Assembly: GCF_965214215.1 (NCBI RefSeq)
Contig: NZ_CBDCBD010000003.1
Span: forward strand, 2,480,001 to 2,544,000
DNA: 64,000 nucleotides
Direction: 5' to 3'
Source of the DNA: Poriferisodalis sp965214215
GTDB lineage: Bacteria > Actinomycetota > Acidimicrobiia > Acidimicrobiales > Poriferisodalaceae
A program made the position numbers and the translations under genes. Positions within the stretch are counted from its first letter, which is position 1; each line of letters begins with the position of its first letter. Below, piece after piece: positions 44,135-51,621 of the stretch. The notes under the pieces are model-generated. The model was not told where the DNA came from, searched no databases, and saw nothing but the letters and a program-made list of their open reading frames with translations.

Positions 44135-45639
44135 TGGCACGGCGACGCAATCGCACGCCGTCGGCTCAGCCTCCGAGCCACCGAGTCACACCGGCGCCCG
44201 CCGGTGGTGCATACCGTCCGCTCGATGATCCGGACCGTGATCGGATCGTCGAACATGCCTTCGAGATGCTTGAAACGGTCGGGATGGCCGATGCTCCCGG
44301 ACGGTACGCCGACTTGCTGCTGTCAACCGGGGCCCGTCGCCGCGACGACGGGCGGCTCCTCCTTTCTCGGACCATGGTCGAAGCTGCACTCGACCGCGCC
44401 CCGTCGACGGTGTCGCTCCCGGGCTTTAGCGAGGAACTCGGCGTGTCGATCGGGGGCGGCAGAGTGCACATTGGAACCGGCGGCGCCGCGGTGCAGGTAC
44501 TCGACGCTAGATCCGGCACCTACCGCGAGTCACAGCTCAGCGATGTGTGGACCATGATGCGCGTCGTCGACGAGATGCCGAATATCCATTATGGGCTTCG
44601 ACCCCTCGTCGCCCGCGACGTCCTCGATCCGCTCGAACTCGATCTCAACACCGCCTTCGCCGTCACCGCCGCCACTGCCAAACCCACCGGCCTGAGCTTT
44701 ACCTCAGCGGCCACCGTCGACCCGGTCGTCGACCTGTTCGACATGGCGCTTGGCAGTGCGGGACGTTTCGCTGCGCAGCCGTTCTCGATGGCTGTTGTCG
44801 TGCATGTCGTGCCGCCGCTGCGATTCTCGCCGGAGGGTTGCGAGATCATGGAGCGGGCGATCGAGCGCGGGATGATCGTGCAGACATGCTCGGCCGGCCA
44901 GGCCGGCGCCACATCGCCGCCGTCGCTCGCGGGCTCGCTGGCCCAGGGGCTGGCCGAAATCCTCGCTGGCGTGGCGCTCGCCGATGCCATCAGGCCCGGC
45001 CATCCGTGCATCCACGCCTTCATGCCGTTCATATCCGACCTCCGCACCGGAGCGATGACGGGTGGCAGCGGCGAGGCCGCAGTCGTCTCGGCTGCCGCAG
45101 CGCAGCTGCTGCGCGATCTCGACATTCCGCACGCGGTATCGGCTGGCATTACTGAGTCGAAGGCGGCCGACAACCAGGCAGGGTACGAGAAGGGCTACAC
45201 CGTCTCGCTCGCGGCGCACGCCGGCGCCGACATGGTGCAGCTCTCAGTCGGCATGCTCGGATCGATCATGGTCGCCAGCCCCGAGAGCTTGGTGATCGAC
45301 AGCGACATGTGCGGCGCGATCTTGCGTTCGGTCCGCGGGGTTGAGGTCGATCCGGCCTATCTCGACCTAGCGATCATCGAAGAAGTTGTCGGCGGTGAGG
45401 GCCACTACCTGGGTAGCTCGCAGACGCTCGAGCTGATGCGCAGCGAGTACGTCTATCCCGAACTCGGCGATCGTCGATCTGTTGACGAGTGGGTGTCGGC
45501 GGGTGAGCCGAGCTTGTGGGACCGAGCGGGTGAGCAGGTTGCGGAGATTCTGGCCGCTGGCCGCCCCGACCATCTCGGTCCTACGAACGAGGCCGCGATT
45601 CGATCGGCCTTCCCGATCCATCTCCCGGAGTGCCCGTGA
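44134..45639 (+). CDS. MttB-superfamily methyltransferase (non-pyrrolysine)
   Basis: A 501-residue member of the trimethylamine methyltransferase family from ATG 44134. It reads through without an in-frame amber codon, so it belongs to the non-pyrrolysine branch, which includes glycine betaine methyltransferase (MtgB-like). Typical blocks: DPDRDRIVEHAFEMLETVG, GGAAVQVLDARSGTYRESQLSDV, GQAGATSPPSLAGSLAQGLAEIL, and VQLSVGMLGS. These enzymes transfer a methyl group from a quaternary amine to a corrinoid protein; no corrinoid or MtaA-like gene is visible in the window. Its stop overlaps the GTG of the dehydrogenase (GTGA). Confidence 0.88.
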   Translation: MARRRNRTPSAQPPSHRVTPAPAGGAYRPLDDPDRDRIVEHAFEMLETVGMADAPGRYADLLLSTGARRRDDGRLLLSRTMVEAALDRAPSTVSLPGFSEELGVSIGGGRVHIGTGGAAVQVLDARSGTYRESQLSDVWTMMRVVDEMPNIHYGLRPLVARDVLDPLELDLNTAFAVTAATAKPTGLSFTSAATVDPVVDLFDMALGSAGRFAAQPFSMAVVVHVVPPLRFSPEGCEIMERAIERGMIVQTCSAGQAGATSPPSLAGSLAQGLAEILAGVALADAIRPGHPCIHAFMPFISDLRTGAMTGGSGEAAVVSAAAAQLLRDLDIPHAVSAGITESKAADNQAGYEKGYTVSLAAHAGADMVQLSVGMLGSIMVASPESLVIDSDMCGAILRSVRGVEVDPAYLDLAIIEEVVGGEGHYLGSSQTLELMRSEYVYPELGDRRSVDEWVSAGEPSLWDRAGEQVAEILAAGRPDHLGPTNEAAIRSAFPIHLPECP

Positions 45640-48101
45640 CCGATCGTTTCGAGATCGCCGTCATCGGCGGCGGTGCCGTCGGGACCTCAATTCAGTGGCA
45701 TCTCGCCCAGGCTGGCCGCACCGACTCGGTGCTGATCGAGAAGCACGAGCTGACGGCCGGGTCGACGTGGCACGCCGCGGGCAACGTTCCCACCTTCTCC
45801 AACAGCTGGCTCGGTCAGCGAGCCGGCAACTATGCGTGGCGGGTCTACTCGGAGCTGGCCAAGGACCCGAGCGACCCAATCACGTATCGCCACACCCAGG
45901 CGTTCTGGCCGGGCCACACCGAAAGTCGAATCGATCACTTCCACCATCTCGTCGCGATCGCCACCGGACTCGGCTTCGACCTCGAAATCGTTTCGCCCGC
46001 CGAGATGGAGGCGATGCACCCATACTGGTCCGACGACGGCACCGTGATCGCCGGCTTGCTCGATCCCTACGAGGGCGATATCGATCCGAGCGGTCTGACG
46101 CAGTCCCTCGCCCGCCGCTCTCGCGCTATGGGCGCCGAGGTGCGACGGCACTCGCGCGTGGTCGCCATCGACCGGCTCGATGGCACCGACGCCCGTTGGC
46201 GGGTCCACGTTGAGCGCAACGGCGAGAACTACGCGATCGAGTGCGACATCGTCATCAACGCGGCCGGGTTCTACGGCGCCGAGATCTCGGCGATGGCCGG
46301 CATGGAGGTGCCGCTCGCCGTGCTCGAACACCAGTACCTCGTCACCGGTGCCGTGCCGGAGCTGGTCGCCAACACCGACGTGTTCCCGCTCGTGCGCGAC
46401 CCGGAGATCATGTTCTACCTCCGGCGCGAGAACGACCGGCTGCTGTTCGGCAACTACGGCCATGAGGGCCGCACCGTTTGGGAGGACGTCAAACCCGACG
46501 TATTCGACGCCTCGCTCTTCGCCCCCGACGACGAGGGCATCGCCGACATCGCCGAGCTGGCGATGGCCCATGTGCCGCTGCTCGGCGAGGTCGGCATCGC
46601 CGAGTTCGTCAACGGCCCGATCACCTATACGCCCGACATGAACCCGATGATCGGCCCCGCTCCCGGCGTCGATGGCTTCTACCAAGCGGTCGGAGTGCAG
46701 ATCGGCATCACCCACGCCGCCGCGGTTGGCAAGGTCCTCACCGAGATGATCACCGGCGGCGACACCGAGTGGGACGTGTGGCCCTGGGATCCCCGCCGCT
46801 TCGGCGACTGGGCGCTCGCCGGCTCGGGCCGCGGTTCCTACGCCAACACCCGCGCGCGCGAGATGTTCGAGCACCAATACGGCGCCCCCTTCCCTCACCG
46901 AATGTGGACCTCGGCTCGGCCGGTCCAAAAGACTGCGCTCTACGACACGCTCGCCGCCAAGGGTGCCCGGATGGGCCAGATCGCCGGCTGGGAGCGGGCG
47001 TTCTGGTTCGGCGCGCAGGAGTACTCCCATGACACGCTCAGCTACCGCGACGAGCACTGGCACGACGCAGTCGCCGAGGAGTGCCGGGCGGTGCGTGACC
47101 ACGTTGGCATCATGGATCACGGCGGCTTCACCCGCTACGAGATCTCCGGACCCGGTGCAGCGGGCTTCCTCGACCGCATGGTCTGTACCCGGCTACCCGC
47201 GCTCGGTCGGGTGCGGCTGTCCTATTTGCTGCGCCCGAACGGCACGGTGTGGAGCGAGGCCACGATCGGACGATTCTCCGAGGACCACTTCCTCTGGCTC
47301 GGGCCGACAGCGGCTCGTGAGCGTGACCTCGACTGGCTCCAGCGCCATCTACCTGCCGACGGCTCGGTCGAAGTCAAATTTGGCACCGAGCGCACCTCGA
47401 CCCTGATGGTGATGGGGCCGAACTCTCGTGAGCTTTTGTCCCGGCTGACCGACGCCGACCTCTCGAAGGCAGCGGCGCCGTGGATGTCGCTGCGCGAGAT
47501 CGAGATCGCCGGCGTAATCGCCACCGCCCTGCGGGTCAGTTTCGTCGGTGAGCTCGGCTGGGAACTCCACGTCGACGACGCCGACCTCGTCAAGCTCTAT
47601 CAAGCCCTCCATGCTGAAGGCGCCGATCTCGGGCTGCGCGACTTCGGCTCGTACGCCCTCAACGCCATGCGCGTCGAGAAGGGCTATCACGGGTGGGGGA
47701 GTGAGTTCGGCGTGGAGTACACGCCCTTCGATGCCGGCCTCGACCGCTTCCTCGATCTGGACAAGCCCGACTTCATCGGCTGCGAATCAGTCCAAGCGAT
47801 GGCCAAGCGGCCGATCGACTGGAGCTACGGCGTGTGGACCGTCGACACATCCACGATGCCCGCCCCCGAGGGCAACCCGCAGCCTTCGGCCCCGATCCGG
47901 GTCGCCGGCGAGGCGGTCGGTTTCGTAACCTCGGCGTCGATGGGTTTCCGCACCGGCGAGCGGATCTGTCTCGGCTACGTCGAAGGCCGTCACGCCCACA
48001 CCATCGACGGGTTCACGATCGACGGCTTCGGCGCCCACCTGCGCGCCGTCCGCCATGAACACGGGGTCTACGACCCCGACCACGAACGGCCACGGGGGTA
48101 G
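45636..48101 (+). CDS. Dimethylglycine/sarcosine dehydrogenase-like flavoprotein with GCV-T domain
   Basis: 821 residues. The FAD domain starts IAVIGGGAVGTSIQWHL (residues 7-23) with STWHAAG (His46) as a candidate covalent-FAD histidine. The oxidase middle domain ends near residue 430, then a GCV_T domain (from ~480, HVGIMDHGGFTRYEISGPGA, MVMGPNSRELL) and its C-terminal barrel (LGYVEGRH) bind tetrahydrofolate. Such enzymes oxidise dimethylglycine or sarcosine and pass the one-carbon unit to folate. Together with the MttB-like gene and the betaine importer at 12-18 kb this suggests betaine demethylation. The open frame begins slightly earlier, but the GTG coupled to the previous stop is preferred. 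Confidence 0.9.
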   Translation: MTDRFEIAVIGGGAVGTSIQWHLAQAGRTDSVLIEKHELTAGSTWHAAGNVPTFSNSWLGQRAGNYAWRVYSELAKDPSDPITYRHTQAFWPGHTESRIDHFHHLVAIATGLGFDLEIVSPAEMEAMHPYWSDDGTVIAGLLDPYEGDIDPSGLTQSLARRSRAMGAEVRRHSRVVAIDRLDGTDARWRVHVERNGENYAIECDIVINAAGFYGAEISAMAGMEVPLAVLEHQYLVTGAVPELVANTDVFPLVRDPEIMFYLRRENDRLLFGNYGHEGRTVWEDVKPDVFDASLFAPDDEGIADIAELAMAHVPLLGEVGIAEFVNGPITYTPDMNPMIGPAPGVDGFYQAVGVQIGITHAAAVGKVLTEMITGGDTEWDVWPWDPRRFGDWALAGSGRGSYANTRAREMFEHQYGAPFPHRMWTSARPVQKTALYDTLAAKGARMGQIAGWERAFWFGAQEYSHDTLSYRDEHWHDAVAEECRAVRDHVGIMDHGGFTRYEISGPGAAGFLDRMVCTRLPALGRVRLSYLLRPNGTVWSEATIGRFSEDHFLWLGPTAARERDLDWLQRHLPADGSVEVKFGTERTSTLMVMGPNSRELLSRLTDADLSKAAAPWMSLREIEIAGVIATALRVSFVGELGWELHVDDADLVKLYQALHAEGADLGLRDFGSYALNAMRVEKGYHGWGSEFGVEYTPFDAGLDRFLDLDKPDFIGCESVQAMAKRPIDWSYGVWTVDTSTMPAPEGNPQPSAPIRVAGEAVGFVTSASMGFRTGERICLGYVEGRHAHTIDGFTIDGFGAHLRAVRHEHGVYDPDHERPRG

Positions 48102-48107
48102 GACACA

Positions 48108-48296
48108 GTGCGCGTCGTGCAGTTCGGACTCGGCACGAAGGGTCTCGCGATGGCGTCCACGCCGCTCGACACGGGAGTCAATCTCGTGGCCACGGACACC
48201 GTCGAGAGCGCCCGAGGCGCGTTCGCCGACGCCGGCAACGGCGATCTCGACTACTCCGCCCTCTACCTCACCATCCGTTCAGGAGAATCCGCATGA
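48108..48296 (+). pseudogene. 3-hydroxyisobutyrate dehydrogenase-like mini-ORF with central deletion
   Basis: A 62-residue ORF. Residues 1-13 are a Rossmann start (RVVQFGLGTKGLA), and residues ~30-58 are reminiscent of the family end (ARGAFADAGNGDLDYSALYLTI; family members end with GxGDxDfSAly). Normal proteins have about 290 residues, so about 230 central residues are missing. GTG start seven bases after the preceding stop; its stop overlaps the next start as ATGA. Confidence 0.55.
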
Positions 48297-48670
48297 CCAA
48301 CCTCTTGCCCATCACCTTGCCGACCGACGGTCTCGCCGGCTGCTTCATCGACGGCGAGTGGATCACCCCGGAAAGGAGCCTCGAGGTCGAGAACCCCTCG
48401 CGTCGGGAGGTCATCGCCGATGCCCTGATCAAGGTGCTCGGCCAGGACGCGGTCATTCGCTCCGAGCTGGGTCCGACACTCTCGGAGGAAGCGGTCACGC
48501 GGCTCGTCCACGCCCGGCCCGGCGGCCAAGCACTCACGCTGGTCCCGTGCGAGGTCACCGCGGTTGCGGGAATGGTCTTGTTGCGCAAACACGGGGCGCT
48601 CACCGTGAACACCCACGGCCAGCTGCCCGGTTATCTGGCAAGTCGCTCGGGTGGAGCTAAGGGGAATTGA
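48293..48670 (+). pseudogene. Chimeric remnant: aldehyde dehydrogenase N-terminus joined to FAD-oxidase-like segment
   Basis: A 125-residue ORF. Residues ~13-42 match aldehyde dehydrogenase starts (CFIDGEWITPERSLEVENPSRREVIA), with the rest of that enzyme absent. From residue ~43, ALIKVLGQDAVIRSELGPTLSEEAVTRLVHARP and VTAVAGMVLLRKHGALTVNTHG recall the N-terminus of GlcD/lactate-type FAD oxidases (LGADAV, RPxxxxEVAxVVxLCxxHG). Its last ~6 codons are antisense to the tRNA-Ala 3' end, ending inside the tRNA gene. No catalytic residues of either family remain. Confidence 0.55.
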
Positions 48671-48724
48671 ACCCCTGACCTCTTCCATGCCATGGAAGCG
48701 CTCTACCAACTGAGCTATAGCCCC
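48652..48724 (-). tRNA. tRNA-Ala (anticodon GGC)
   Basis: A 73-base tRNA read on the minus strand. All arms fold: acceptor GGGGCTA/TAGCTCC, D stem GCTC/GAGC with AGTTGGTA loop, anticodon stem CTTCC/GGAAG with loop ATGGCAT (anticodon GGC, alanine), T stem AGGGG/CCCCT with loop TTCAATT. No CCA is encoded. The 3' end faces the decayed methylamine operon, the orientation used by integrative elements, and the chimeric ORF at 48293-48670 runs into it in antisense. Confidence 0.97.
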
Positions 48725-48813
48725 GAGGCTCCACGACGATACCAGCGCGCCGCTGAAACCTGAAAGTGACGGTGAGGTGTGCGCGACGCCGCCGCAGGCG
48801 TAACGTCGGCCCC

Positions 48814-49200
48814 ATGAGCATCCCTGTGGCGCCCGGTGACATCGGCAAGCAGATGGAGCAGTTCGGCACGGTGGCGTACGTGCTGACGGTGCGTGACGAC
48901 ACAACCCCTCACATCGCCCACCTGGACATGCGACTCGACGGCGACGTGCTGCGCTGCGGCGCCAGCCGATCGGCCGCGGCCAATGTTGTGCAGCGGCCAA
49001 GCATTTCGGTGCTGTGGCCGCCGTATGAACCTGGCGGCTATTCGATGATCGTGGATGCCGCAGCCCGCACCGTCGACGGTGCCGAAGGTCTCGAGCTGGA
49101 GCTGCGCCCGACCTCAGGCGTCCTGCATCGGCCCGCGACACCCGCCACCCCGGCGACCAATCCCAACTGCGCGTCGGACTGCGCCCCGCTCGGCGCCTGA
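48814..49200 (+). CDS. Pyridoxamine-5'-phosphate-oxidase-like FMN-binding split-barrel protein
   Basis: A 128-residue split-barrel protein from ATG 48814. The pattern GTVAYVLTVRDDTTPHIAHLDMRLDGDVLRCGAS is that of small PNPOx-like/F420-dependent deazaflavin reductase-type proteins, with a RSAAANVVQRPSISVLWP beta-strand pair. The C-terminus is Pro/Thr/Ala-rich. It most likely binds FMN or F420 and acts in redox protection; no substrate is known. It is the first gene after the tRNA and its 3' end abuts the 58-base tandem repeats. Confidence 0.78.
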   Translation: MSIPVAPGDIGKQMEQFGTVAYVLTVRDDTTPHIAHLDMRLDGDVLRCGASRSAAANVVQRPSISVLWPPYEPGGYSMIVDAAARTVDGAEGLELELRPTSGVLHRPATPATPATNPNCASDCAPLGA

Positions 49201-49205
49201 GCCAA

Positions 49206-49346
49206 CTGGCGCTAGCTCTTCAGGTCGTTGCTGTGTGTGATGCTTCAACGACGTTCGAGCTAGCTGGCGCTAGCTCTTCAGGTCGTTGCTGTGTGTGATG
49301 CTTCAACGACGTTCGAGCTAGCTGGCGCTAGCTCTTCAGGTCGTTG
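49206..49346. repeat. 58-base tandem repeat with two hairpins, 2.4 copies
   Basis: Units begin at 49206, 49264 and 49322 (period 58; the third copy is cut after 25 bases). Each full unit contains GTCGTTG pairing with CAACGAC and, across unit borders, GAGCTAG ctggcg CTAGCTC (a perfect 7-bp hairpin). The last partial unit is the 3' end of the minus-strand LLM oxidoreductase gene, so copies 1 and 2 look like duplicates of that gene's terminal 20 bases and downstream region. It lies between two convergent genes and may act as a double terminator. Not a CRISPR: there are no spacers. Confidence 0.9.
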
Positions 49347-50341
49347 AAGATCGTCTCCCAGCGGGAGCGGTCGCCCTTGTAGGGGGCGTAGAAGCTGACC
49401 CGGTCCACTACGTCGGAGAAGCGGCGTTTCAGCTCGGTGGCAACTTGCTCGGGCTCGGCCACCACGGCGAACGCATCGAGAATGTCATCGTCGACCAGGT
49501 TCGCCATCTCGACCCAGCGGCCTTCCTTGGACATGGCGTTCAGCTCGGTCTGCATGTCGCCCCAGCCGTGGCACTCCAGCACGGGCCGGTACGCCGGCGT
49601 GGAACCGTAGAACGCGACCTGCTGCTTAGTGGCATCCCTGGCCTTGGCCATGTCCTCTTCGGTGTTGCCGGTCACGATGAACGACGGGCCCGAGATCGTG
49701 ATCTCGCTGGGATCACGGCCTGCGCGCGCAGCACCCCGTTCGATCGCCGGGATGGTCTCCTCACGCAGGTACTTTTCGGTGGTGAAGCCGTGGCAGAGGA
49801 AGACATCGCAGGTCTCGCCGGCCACCTCGGTCATCAGCGGGCCGACGCCGGCCAGCGCCAGTCGGGGAGCGCCGTAGGGGTTCGCGCCAGGGTCGAAGAA
49901 CGGCGTCATCAAGGTGTGCTCGTAGAAGTCGCCACGGAAGTTCAGCTTCTCGCCGTCGTTCCAGCAGGCCCAGATGGCCTTGATCGCCAGGATCATCTCG
50001 CGCATGCGAGCGGCGGGCTTGGACCACTCCATTGAGAAACGCCGGGTGATGTGCGGACGAATCTGGCTGCCGAGGCCCAAGATGAACCTGCCCTGCGACA
50101 GCAGCTGGATGTCGTTTGCGCTGTAGGCCAGCGACATCGGGTTGCGGGCGAAGCCCACCACGATGCTGGTGCCCAGCTCCACCGTCGAGGTGGCATGAGC
50201 CATGAGGGGAAGCATGGTGAACGGGTCGTGGCTGGTCTCTGGCACCCACAATCCGTCGTAACCCAACGCTTCTTGCTCTTGACTCGACTCGATGATCCCA
50301 TCGAATCCGCTAGTGACTCCGAGGCCGCCGTCTACCTTCAT
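49328..50341 (-). CDS. LLM-class (F420-type) flavin-dependent oxidoreductase
   Basis: A 337-residue luciferase-like TIM barrel of the TIGR03617-type group: GYDGLWVPETSHDPF, VELGTSIVVGFARNPMSLAYSA, FILGLGSQIRPHI and FSMEWSKPAARMREMI, then an LALAGVGPLMTEVAGE block. Actinobacterial members commonly use coenzyme F420 or FMN to reduce or oxidise small organic substrates; no monooxygenase partner is present. The final residues are encoded by a partial unit of the tandem repeat. It is followed at its 5' side by an APH-type kinase on the same strand. Confidence 0.86.
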   Translation of the reverse strand: MKVDGGLGVTSGFDGIIESSQEQEALGYDGLWVPETSHDPFTMLPLMAHATSTVELGTSIVVGFARNPMSLAYSANDIQLLSQGRFILGLGSQIRPHITRRFSMEWSKPAARMREMILAIKAIWACWNDGEKLNFRGDFYEHTLMTPFFDPGANPYGAPRLALAGVGPLMTEVAGETCDVFLCHGFTTEKYLREETIPAIERGAARAGRDPSEITISGPSFIVTGNTEEDMAKARDATKQQVAFYGSTPAYRPVLECHGWGDMQTELNAMSKEGRWVEMANLVDDDILDAFAVVAEPEQVATELKRRFSDVVDRVSFYAPYKGDRSRWETIFNDLKS

Positions 50342-50434
50342 GGCCCCGACGCTAGTGGTCTGCGATTGCGGTGTCTCAGGAGACGATTTCGGCGAACGGC
50401 CCCGCTTGGGGCGCGTTGCGGTGGTGCGGCCCGC

Positions 50435-51481
50435 TCAAAGGCACCTCAGCGCAGCTTCGGCGCGCTCGGCCAGCGCCACGATGCTGCGGGGAAACTCGTG
50501 CACCTGCGGGGGGATATCGGGGATGGCGCCGCCCACGTAGCGCGCATGGACTCCTTCGAGAATGCAAGCCAGACGCCAGCTGCCGAATGCGAAGAACCAA
50601 TTCATATCGCCGACATCCCGGCCGGTGAGTTCGCCATATGCGTTCGTCAATTGCTCGCGTGTCCAAAATCCCGCTGCTGCGGTGGCGTCGTGGCCCAGCG
50701 GGTTGAATCCGTCGTTGGCCTCCACCCAGTAGGCCAGCGAGAACCCGAAATCGGCCAACGGATCGCCGAGAGTTGAGATCTCCCAATCCAGTACAGCCGC
50801 CAGTTCGCCATCCGCCCCCGACAGGCAGTTGTCCAAGCGGTAGTCGCCGTGCACCAGCGTGGCCTCGATCTGAGGCGGGATCGACGCCACGAGCACATCG
50901 TGGACCCGTTCGATGATCGGCAGATCCCGCGACGTCATGGCGTTGAATTGGCGTCGCCATACGTGCAGCTGTCTGGCGACATAGTCGTTGGGGCGGCCCA
51001 GCGTGTCCAGGCCGGTGGCCTCCAAGTCGGTGCTGTGGATGGCGGCGTGCACCTCCACCAGCTGACGGCTGAGCGCTCCCCGAGCTTCGGGCGACAGCAT
51101 CTCGGCGTCGGCCAATGACCGCAGCACGGTGCCCTCCACAAACCCAGTCACATAGAAGTCGGCGCCGTTCACGTCGGGATCGGTACACAGGCCCACGACC
51201 GGCGGCGTGGGGACCGGGGTGGGTTCCAGCGCAGCCAGGATTCGGTGCTCGCGCACCATGTCGTGTGCCCCTGCGAGCAGGTGGGCCAGCGGCGGGCGGC
51301 GCAGAACCCAGCGGCTGTCGGCAGCATCGGTGACGCGGTAGGTGAGGTTCGAGTGCCCGCCTGCGATGATCTCGAACCGCAGCGGCGGGTTCAGCTCGAC
51401 GCGCTCGTCCATCCACGCGGTGACCGGCCCAGGATCAATGCCGGCAACCGGGACGCCCGCTTCAGAAACTGCATCAGACAA
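50435..51481 (-). CDS. Phosphotransferase-family protein (APH / ACAD10-11 kinase type)
   Basis: 348 residues if translation starts at TTG 51481, which has a GAAGGGAG site 5 bases ahead; ATGs at 51523 and 51520 lack such a site. The same motif chain as the protein at 38393 is present: AGGHSNLTYRV, HGDYRLDNCL, LDWEISTLGDPLADFGFSL. It is therefore a paralogue, probably linked to acyl-CoA metabolism rather than antibiotic resistance. It diverges from an MFS transporter gene with about 140 bases between. Confidence 0.82.
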   Translation of the reverse strand: MSDAVSEAGVPVAGIDPGPVTAWMDERVELNPPLRFEIIAGGHSNLTYRVTDAADSRWVLRRPPLAHLLAGAHDMVREHRILAALEPTPVPTPPVVGLCTDPDVNGADFYVTGFVEGTVLRSLADAEMLSPEARGALSRQLVEVHAAIHSTDLEATGLDTLGRPNDYVARQLHVWRRQFNAMTSRDLPIIERVHDVLVASIPPQIEATLVHGDYRLDNCLSGADGELAAVLDWEISTLGDPLADFGFSLAYWVEANDGFNPLGHDATAAAGFWTREQLTNAYGELTGRDVGDMNWFFAFGSWRLACILEGVHARYVGGAIPDIPPQVHEFPRSIVALAERAEAALRCL

Positions 51482-51621
51482 CGTTGCTCCCTTCTGGGGT
51501 CGAGCCCTGCGGGGCACCATCATGGCCGCAGCCGTGCAGCGGTGCCCGAGAGCGAACAGAGCGATCGTCGTCGCGCCATGCCGGAGACCCAGCGAGATGG
51601 CAGCACCAATACGCTGCGCCG

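Noticed and set aside
44134..45639. Pyrrolysine-containing trimethylamine methyltransferase
   Set aside because: The frame has no internal TAG, so it belongs to the non-pyrrolysine branch.
48652..48724. Integration site with a duplicated tRNA end (att repeat)
   Set aside because: I could not find a second copy of the tRNA 3' segment near 43.4-44.1 kb, so an element boundary is only suggested, not shown.
49206..49346. 58-base tandem repeat as a CRISPR array
   Set aside because: No spacers separate the units, and the last unit is the end of a coding sequence.
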